64,000 nucleotides of DNA from Lateolabrax maculatus (Eukaryota > Chordata > Actinopteri > Acropomatiformes > Lateolabracidae). The stretch lies in NCBI GenBank assembly GCA_031216445.1, contig CM062219.1, positions 21,622,501-21,686,500 of the forward strand, written 5' to 3'. Position 1 is the first letter of the stretch. Each line of letters starts with the position of its first letter. The translations under genes were made by a program, and so were the position numbers. The notes beneath the pieces are model-generated. The model made no database searches. It was not told the origin of the DNA and worked only from the letters and a program-made list of their open reading frames with translations. Positions 56,699 to 64,000 of the stretch are shown in pieces.

Positions 56699-59600
56699 AC
56701 AGTACTTTTAAACATACCAACCTATACCCTTATAGTATAGGTTAATGTTAATGTCATTTTAACTCCTCTTAAAGGCAGGGCTGATTTAACAATCAGACAC
56801 AGCCCTTTCCAGGAGCCCCAGACCCAGCACTATGACCCTGATAAAGGCCACAAGTTGGTCTAACAATAAAGTTGTTCTTTATTCTACACTTGTTGCTGGA
56901 GTTTTGGCCTGTTCGGACTTTTACAAGGGCTGTGTGTGGAGCCTCAATACTTTTTTAGTATTGATCAAATACAAGTCATTGAATTTTTTTCCAATTTTCT
57001 GTATAAGTCAAAGATCTTTGTGTGTACAGTTACCATTAGCTTAGAAACATACAGGTTTACCAGTCTTCCTGAAGAGAAAATACTTTGTTATATGATTAGG
57101 TGAGACTGAAGATTAAGTCCATTTCAGGTATTATTAATCCTCATTATGTGATGATTTATGGGCTACCCTTTGTTGTAAAATGTCTGTCATTTCTGATTAG
57201 TAGTATTAGAAACTTAAGCTTTGTTTTAGGCAGGGAACCTTTGCATGGCTGATTTTATTTGTAGAGCCTGGGATAGAAGACATAGTTCTCCAATGTACTG
57301 TAAGAAGTTATGTTCATGTATGAAAAATGTTTCACCACTGCAACGTCCTTTAAGTCCTTGTGGGCTGGGAACTTGTATGTCCATGAAACAATAACATAAT
57401 AACTATATAATTATTTTGTTAGTTTTATACCTATACTTTATTATTTTTATTATTATTATTATTATTAAACTAACATTACATATTGATTGATTTGATAAGT
57501 TGGGCTTGCATAAAATTCATAAATGAATAAAGTTTTTTTTGTAAAAGACATGTTCATCCTTATTTTCCATAAGTTTGTAACCTGACCCAGCCCAGGATGA
57601 CTGTGTTATTAAAAGCGCATCTAATTCCTCCTACTTCACCCTTTGCCAGGGGAGAAGCTGGAGTTGTTCCTGCGGTCCCTGAACAGCAGCAAGCCCCTTT
57701 ACCTGGGCCAGACAGGCCTGGGCATGGCTGAGGAGTTGGGCAGACTGGCCCTAGAGCCCGGAGAGAACTTCTGCATGGGAGGCCCTGGGATGATCTTCAG
57801 TAGAGAAGTGCTTCGCAGGATGGTCCCTCACATCAGTACCTGTCTGAGGGAGATGTACACCACCCATGAGGATGTGGAAGTGGGCCGTTGTGTCCGACGC
57901 TTTGGAGGAACACAGTGTGTGTGGTCTTATGAGGTATGGATTGATGCAATCTGCTTTCTGTTCTTTCAGGATCCTGGATTATCTTGGAGTCTGTATTCAG
58001 TAACAGTAGGGGAAATTTTATCAGTTCTGGGGGAATTCAGGTGTTCATTATGGTGAACCTTTCAGGTGTATTTACACATAATTTCCAAAAAGAGGTTTTC
58101 AGTACCAATTCAGTTAAAACAAACAGCAAGGAATATTTTTATTTATTTATTTATGTCATGGAAGCCCTATTATTTGGTGATAGACAATCATGGCAAAGCC
58201 ATTTCACCATATATGAGGGATTTTATGGGAACAGTTTTATTGCACATTGTAGAGTGGTTTATGTGGACTAGGAAAAAACATTTGGCTTCATGACAGGCCA
58301 TCGTCTGCACGCTGTTGCTAAGACACACAAGACAACAACATAAAAGTGAGAAAACAAAATCAATAAGGTCTTTTCCCATTGTAACGTCAACAGTCAATGA
58401 TTGTTACCTATGCTTATGTTGTCTTTAATATATGCTTGTTCGTTAGTAACTAAACTATCTCAAAAACCTGTGAGCATATCCAGTGAAATTTCTCAGAAAG
58501 ATGGGTCATCAGTACTAGAATCTTTATCAGACTGCAGTCATTTCACAGTCTACATTAGCCAAGGTGAGAACAAAACAATCTTTCCTCTTTAATATCCCTT
58601 ATCCTTGCAACACAGGCAAAGAAGATCAAGACGAATGGGGTGGCATATGATTGACAGCTATTTAAATGGACATGGTTGCAGTTAGAAAAGGCATTGAAGT
58701 CTTTAAAGTTGAAACGTGAATTTATGTCTCCATCTCGGTTCAGATGTCCAATGGAATCCTGTTGTGTGTTTAAAGCAGACAGGGACTGTTCTTTCAAGTT
58801 GCTTGTGCTTATGTTTATGTTAAGTATATTGAAAACAAGTGTGCAGCTCATTGATGATTGATATGGAAACAGATAGCAGTGGCTGTGCGCAGCACGCCAT
58901 CTTATCTTTATTTTGTATCACTAGTTCCTGAATAGTGAATATTAGCAGACAGAAAACAGTTGCATTCCTGCTCCTATTTTACCAACTGTGACAGAAAACA
59001 ATAAGAAAAATGAGTTCTGCTGTCTTTGTATGTGTCCTTCTATGTGTCCTTGTTTGTGTCCTCGTACCCTCCTGTTCCCATCCCATCTTACTTGAAATGG
59101 ATTTTTCATGTGTGTGTAATTGTCTACTGAATGTTGTGTCTTTTTTGTCACTTTTGTCATTACTTTTTATCTGGTTCATGCTTTTTTACTTCAATTCTGT
59201 GTAATTATGTAATTTTTTTTTTTAATTTGTTATTTGACTGATATAGTTGATATTGGTCAGTAAAATATTATTTTCAGCTCAGTGTGCAGTAAATCTGTAA
59301 TGAAAATAACACTTTGATTAAAAGCACAGTTAGTCTAGTTTGATCAAGGTGGCAAATGTTAAAAGGAGCTGAGAGTGTTGTTTGTACTGGTACTTGGACA
59401 TCATCCATGCTCTTATCATGGTATTGCAACTCTTTCCACAGATGCAGCAGCTCTTCTATGAGAATTATGAACACAACAAGAAAGGTTTCATTGAAGAACT
59501 TCACAGTAGCAAGATCCACAATGCCATTACACTCCACCCCAACAAAAACCCTGCCTACCAATACCGGCTCCACAGCTTCATGCTGAGCCGCGAGATCTCA

Positions 59601-61013
59601 AAGCTTCGTTACCGCACCATCCTGCTCCATCGTGAAGGCCTGATTATGAGTTCCCTCAGTGACACAGAAGTATTGTGGGAGGACCAACAGCTGGGGTCCC
59701 CACCTTCCTACATGCTCTATCAGCCCAGTGAGAGAAATAATGTCATTGAGTGGGATTTCCTGACTGGCCGCCATATTTATTCAGCTGTTGAAAACAAGAT
59801 GGCCCGGCAAAGCCTTGGCAAAGTGTTTCGGTCTGCACTAGAAGACATTATACTCCAGGTCATGGAAATGATTAATGAGAATTCGAAAACACGTGGTCGT
59901 GTAATTGACTTTAAAGAGATTCAGTATGGCTACTACAGGGTGGATCCAATGCATGGTGCAGAATACATCTTAGACTTACTGCTTCTGTACAAGAAACACA
60001 AGGGACGCAAAATAACAGTGCCTGTGAGGCGGCACGCTTACCTTCAGCAGTCCTTTAGCCGACCCTTCTTTACTGAAACTGAAGAGTTGGACGTGGCTGA
60101 ACTTGTGGCTGCCATCAACTCTGAATCCCAATCCCTGTCTTTCCTATCCAACTCTCTGAAGTTCTTGTCACCTTTCCAGATCTATGAATCAACCAGGGAA
60201 ATGTGGGAGCAAAGCCAGAGAAAGGTCAACATCCTTGTCCCGTTGTCTGGTCGCTACGACACCTTTGTCCGCTTTATGGAGAACTTTGAGAAAGTGTGTT
60301 TGATACCCAAACAAAATGTTAAGCTGTCCATCATTCTGGTGGACAATGAGAGCAATCAGAACAGAGGAAAACACATTCAGTTAATCAATGACTACTACAG
60401 GAAGTATCCCAAAGCTGACCTGTCCATAATCCCCATGACAGGCAATTTTTCACGAGGACTGGCTCTGGAGCTGGGCTCCTCACAGCTGGATAATGACACT
60501 CTACTGTTCTTCTGCGACGTTGATCTCATCTTTAATGGTGATGCCTTGCAACGCTGCAGAGACAATGCTGTGCAAGGGAGACAGGTCTATTTCCCTGTTG
60601 TCTTTAGTCAGTACAATCCCAAAATTGTTTATTCTGAGAAGGCCCAGAGAGAAAACAAATTTGTGCTCACTAAGAAAAGTGGTTTCTGGCGAGATTATGG
60701 CTTTGGAATCACCTGTGTTTTCAAGAGTGATTTACTAAAAGCTGGAGGTTTTGACACCTCGATCCTAGGATGGGGATTGGAAGATGTAGACTTGTTCACA
60801 AAAGTTATTAATACTGGTTTTAAAGTGTTACGCAGTCAAGAACCAGGAATCATCCACATTTATCATCCTGTCCACTGCAACACAAGTCTTGAGCAGAAGC
60901 AACACAAAATGTGCCTTGGGTCAAGAGCAAGTACATTTGCATCAACAATGCAGTTAGCAGAGCTGTGGCTAGAGAAACACATAGAGTCGGGGTATAACAG
61001 AACTTTCTCCTGA
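56057..61013 (+). CDS. chsy3: Chondroitin sulfate synthase 3, 3 exons, 810 aa
   Basis: Type II Golgi membrane enzyme that extends chondroitin chains by alternately adding GlcA (beta1-3) and GalNAc (beta1-4), normally with a CHPF partner. Exons 56057-56633, 57650-57933 and 59442-61013 join in frame (577+284+1572 nt, stop included). Layout: short cytosolic MALKSRRPW, membrane anchor (about 10-28), stem, N-terminal Fringe-like GT31 domain with DDD at 186-188 (FMRADDDVYIRG) and EDVEVGRCVRRF, then the GT7-like GalNAc-transferase domain with DVD at 646-648 (FCDVDLIF) and GWGLEDVD at 730-737. Both metal-binding motifs are intact, so both activities are expected. The N-terminus (SRRPW, GFTASSWLI) and C-terminus (STFASTMQLAELWLEKH, then YNRT) match CHSY3 better than CHSY1. 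The stem is shorter than in human CHSY3 (882 aa). The start is the first ATG before the anchor (GCGATGG context). Confidence 0.95.
56634..57649 (+). other. chsy3 intron 1
   Basis: GT-AG intron of 1.0 kb. It contains the TG repeat at 56652-56697 and an ATT trinucleotide run near 57440-57467. Nothing else recognised. Confidence 0.85.
56652..56697. repeat. (GT)n microsatellite in chsy3 intron 1
   Basis: About 23 uninterrupted GT units starting about 18 nt after the exon 1 donor. Confidence 0.95.
57650..57933 (+). CDS. chsy3: chsy3 exon 2: rest of the GT31 domain
   Basis: 284 nt, residues 193-287 (EKLELFLRSLNSSKPLYLGQ through FGGTQCVWSYE). Acceptor TTTGCCAG, donor GAG/GTATGG, phase 0 to the last exon. 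Confidence 0.95.
57934..59441 (+). other. chsy3 intron 2
   Basis: GT-AG intron of 1.5 kb, AT-rich, with a T run near 59211-59224. No additional exon recognised. Confidence 0.85.
59442..61013 (+). CDS. chsy3: chsy3 exon 3: GT7-like GalNAc-transferase domain and stop
   Basis: 1572 nt, residues 288-810, opening with MQQLFYENYEHNKKGF. Acceptor TTTCCACAG at 59433-59441. The open frame runs on upstream of the acceptor, but that part is intron. Stop TGA at 61011-61013. Confidence 0.96.
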   Translation: MQQLFYENYEHNKKGFIEELHSSKIHNAITLHPNKNPAYQYRLHSFMLSREISKLRYRTILLHREGLIMSSLSDTEVLWEDQQLGSPPSYMLYQPSERNNVIEWDFLTGRHIYSAVENKMARQSLGKVFRSALEDIILQVMEMINENSKTRGRVIDFKEIQYGYYRVDPMHGAEYILDLLLLYKKHKGRKITVPVRRHAYLQQSFSRPFFTETEELDVAELVAAINSESQSLSFLSNSLKFLSPFQIYESTREMWEQSQRKVNILVPLSGRYDTFVRFMENFEKVCLIPKQNVKLSIILVDNESNQNRGKHIQLINDYYRKYPKADLSIIPMTGNFSRGLALELGSSQLDNDTLLFFCDVDLIFNGDALQRCRDNAVQGRQVYFPVVFSQYNPKIVYSEKAQRENKFVLTKKSGFWRDYGFGITCVFKSDLLKAGGFDTSILGWGLEDVDLFTKVINTGFKVLRSQEPGIIHIYHPVHCNTSLEQKQHKMCLGSRASTFASTMQLAELWLEKHIESGYNRTFS

Positions 61014-61720
61014 CATTCCAGCCCTCCTGGACTCCTCAATGCACGTTTACCTCAGTTCTGCTTGAATTCAGATAGCGATGGACTGTGTTTGTTGAAGCAT
61101 GACTGTGGATCAGAGGTCTTCTTAGGCTGGAAAATTTGATCCAAAAAGGACCCAAGACTATACTATCCAATACAGAGATGGACCCAACTAAGTGAAACCA
61201 CGTAAGACCAAAATCCAAACTGATCTGAAAGTAGGGAACCAGAGGAATTAGTACAAGAACAGTCTAGATTACTGCACCCAATTTTCTGGAAGCTTAAAAA
61301 AAAGCATGAATCAACAAGTGTGTACTACCATATCCAGTTCTAAACAAGCTGCGAAACCACTGACTAAATACAAATTGCCTGTTAGCTGGTGTGTTGCAGT
61401 TCCTTAGGGTTTGGTTTTGGGTTAGGGTAACTCTAATTCTCTACCAGTGTCAATTTTTGACAAGTATTAATGACCATGGCTACTGTGGGGAGTCCAAAAA
61501 AATGACCCAAAGACATCAAAGGAAAAAATATATGTTACAGTCAAATCATAAGGATGTTGAAGGCTATACACAAAGTGCTGCTTCAGTGTGTCGCAGGTTT
61601 CAGTACGCTGCAACAACAGCTTGCAACAAAAGTGAATTGAATATTTTAAAGTGGATGGCTGCTGTGCCAGGAGCAACACCGTCTTCTGCATTACACAATC
61701 TGAATGTCTGGGTTTGGGAT

Positions 61721-61796
<76 letters not shown>

Positions 61797-63850
61797 TTGG
61801 CCCGCTTTTATGCGCTATCTTAATCCCAGTGAATTTTTAGAAATTCCCTCCTGCAGCTCTGAAGCCGAGGCTGCGTGGTTACTGTCCCCGCCAAGATTGT
61901 TCCTGTTGTGCTAATGTACTTATATTATTTAGCCAGTTGTTCAGCTATTTCCATTATTTCCACTCTAAAAGCAAGTCAGTTCTTTCTTACTTGTGGTTGC
62001 CATCATTTGTTTACCTTGTTTTTTATTCATGCCAAACCATGGGGATCCAGAAATGTACTACTGTCCTGAGTCCTTCCTGCCAAGATGCATAGTAGTTATC
62101 ATGATTATACTGTTTGCTTAAATCTATGTCAAAATTAAGCAAATGTGAGAGTTGAACTGTTACAAAAAAAGGCCCCAATGCTGATGTTGGAAAAGTGTAG
62201 AGGAGGATTTCAGTTGCTTTTCAATGATCCAACAAACACTTAATTTGAAGCATACTGATCCCATTAAAGTCACAGGCACAATCAGAAAATCTCTAACTGA
62301 AAAATGAAGCTTCTCTCAAGTAGTGGCATTCTGATTGGCTGACTGAGGTGTAGCACGTCATATTATCAATATGTTGGCTCATCTCTGGTCCTGTCAGTTC
62401 CAGCCAAAATTTTGGACAGGCCTGACACCCACAGTGATTTCTTTCTTGACTTGGAATCGTGCTGGACTTGAAAGAATAGACCAAGACCTGGTTGGAGTCA
62501 GGTCAGTTCCTCGGTTGTTACATTCAGATATCTGTGGTGCAATTTCATTTTTTTCTGTGTCATTCAGTTCTTCCAAAGGACATTGTTGAGCTAAGAAAAG
62601 GACGTTTTCTTAGCCATTACTTCATGGCTTCTCCTGGACTGTAACTGATTGTTATTAGCTTTTTCTGACTGCCGTAGTTACAGTATTATGATGTTTACAT
62701 TTCTGCCTCAGGACCACATCTAACCACCCAGTGCATTGCACCCTTTTGCTTTAACTGATGTGATAGCCGCTGCCTATTGTGAAAAGGATAATCTGGTTAA
62801 TAACTGACTGGCAAAGCATTAGAATTGGACTGGTTTCTATTTAAGAGTATTGCTGCCACAATGACAAAGATGTTCCTTGAATTACTACTTACCAAATTAT
62901 TCAGTTAAATATTCAGTTATTACAGGAAACTTTTTCTCATAACATTTATCATAATGAGAAAATGAGCAAATACTTTTTGTCATGAGTGCAGCAGCTGTTT
63001 TCAGACCTTTGATTGGCTGTACACTCCTGTTTTTTCAGCAATACAAAGAGATAAACGATGACGGGAAACGAAATGGCAGTTGAGTGTGATCATCAGGCTA
63101 TCTTTAAGTGATAGTTGGTGAATAAAGATCCATTAATGGGTAAATATATTGGTAATTATGTAATCCAGATATTTACCAGATTACCATCATCTTTTATGTT
63201 ACAATTTCTTATGAAAAAAAAAGAACCGAAAGCTCTACAATGTTCTACACCCCATAAACATTCATCCATAAACATTATCTGTTACATTTTTAAGGAAGCA
63301 CATTGCAAAAAAAGTTTGAAAAAATGTATCTCATAATAACAAGAAAACTATCTAGAGATCTTTATACAATTATGACATCCAGCTGTCGTTATAATGAGAT
63401 CATTTTCTCATAATTATGAGATACTATGTCATAATTACAAGAAATGTTTTTTTCCTTTTTTGAATGCAGTGCACATCATGTGCATAGATTCTGTCAAGAG
63501 CAAGTTTCTGGTTTTGTTACGTAATGGCTTTAAAGTCTGCTAGCAATAACAACTGCTAAAGTAACAACTGATTATTTATAATAAATGTTTAAATACAGAT
63601 ATTTTCTCAGCGTGTCAGTGATTTTATAAGCTGTCTGTCTTTCCTTTCATTCTATGCAAGAAGCTGAATTGGTGTAACTATATTATTAGATAAATCTGTG
63701 CATGCTCGAGTAAAAGAACATTTCAGAGTAAAAACTAGTCAAAGACACTTATAGTCCAACAGAAATACTATTTCTATTTATTGTGTGGGAGGGAGCTTTG
63801 CATTTAGACCTTCATGCTGGAAAATAAAATTTGCATAAAAAATTATTAAT
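61014..63850 (+). other. chsy3: Probable chsy3 3' UTR
   Basis: No gene follows the stop. AATAAA signals at 63121-63126 and 63823-63828 could end the transcript near 63.14 or 63.85 kb. It contains a (TG)n(AG)n microsatellite (61722-61793) and palindromic TCATAATTATGA units (about 63330-63450). Confidence 0.4.
61722..61793. repeat. (TG)n(AG)n compound microsatellite
   Basis: About 19 TG units followed by about 16 AG units, in the probable chsy3 3' UTR. Confidence 0.95.
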
Positions 63851-64000
63851 TTTAAAGACTTTATTTTTGATGTCTTTGGGGTGGAGGGACAATTTTACTA
63901 CAGTCATTCAGTCAAAATGACAATTTGTTTGTATAGGGTTGCTAAGCATGAATGCTGTTTTTCAGCAACACCTTGCCTCACACTCACACAATTTCACTTG

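Noticed and set aside
59382..59441. Upstream ATG in frame with chsy3 exon 3
   Set aside because: A clean TTTCCACAG acceptor precedes MQQLF, which is where the exon starts in all known CHSY genes; the extra 20 residues are intron.
61391..61840. 149-aa open frame, plus strand
   Set aside because: Its end is only the (TG)n(AG)n repeat translated; the rest is chsy3 3' UTR.
1..64000. tRNA, rRNA, CRISPR or miRNA genes
   Set aside because: None seen. No cloverleaf-type box pairs, no spaced direct repeats, and the only perfect hairpin (4417-4445) is too short for a miRNA precursor.

Overview
The window is vertebrate nuclear DNA, almost certainly from a ray-finned (percomorph-like) fish. It has two multi-exon genes with GT-AG introns, low-GC introns, many microsatellites, and interspersed repeats of types common in teleost genomes, including L2-type LINE tails ending in (TTGAC)n. 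There is no bacterial, plasmid or CRISPR content.

Gene 1 is on the minus strand. megf10 (multiple EGF-like domains 10) has its start codon at 42427-42429 and its stop at 3590-3592. I assembled 24 coding exons by hand. Every junction keeps the reading frame, and the summed coding length of 3378 nt encodes 1125 residues. The order is signal peptide, EMI domain, a long run of EGF/laminin-type modules, one transmembrane helix, and a tyrosine-motif cytoplasmic tail. A likely 5' non-coding exon ends at 51828 in CpG-containing sequence. The 3' UTR runs down from 3589, perhaps to about 1706.

Gene 2 is on the plus strand. chsy3 (chondroitin sulfate synthase 3) has three exons, 56057-56633, 57650-57933 and 59442-61013, encoding 810 residues, followed by a long 3' UTR to perhaps 63.85 kb. 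The two genes are divergent (head to head) across about 4 kb of intergenic DNA. In human both are on 5q23 but far apart, with other genes between, so the chromosomal block is conserved but the spacing is not. That link supports MEGF10 over MEGF11 and CHSY3 over CHSY1. No operon-like cooperation is implied: megf10 is a cell-surface engulfment and adhesion receptor, and chsy3 is a Golgi chondroitin-polymerising enzyme.

The rest is introns, UTRs and repeats. Six copies of one L2-type LINE share the same 3' end and all lie on the plus strand. There is also an older LINE reverse-transcriptase remnant, three LTR-like stretches, several paired interspersed repeats, and microsatellites that sit unusually close to splice sites. 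I found no convincing undescribed system. The most checkable oddities are a GC-AG intron, a 3' splice site whose pyrimidine tract is a TG repeat, four consecutive 129-nt EGF exons, and the one-way orientation of the LINE copies.
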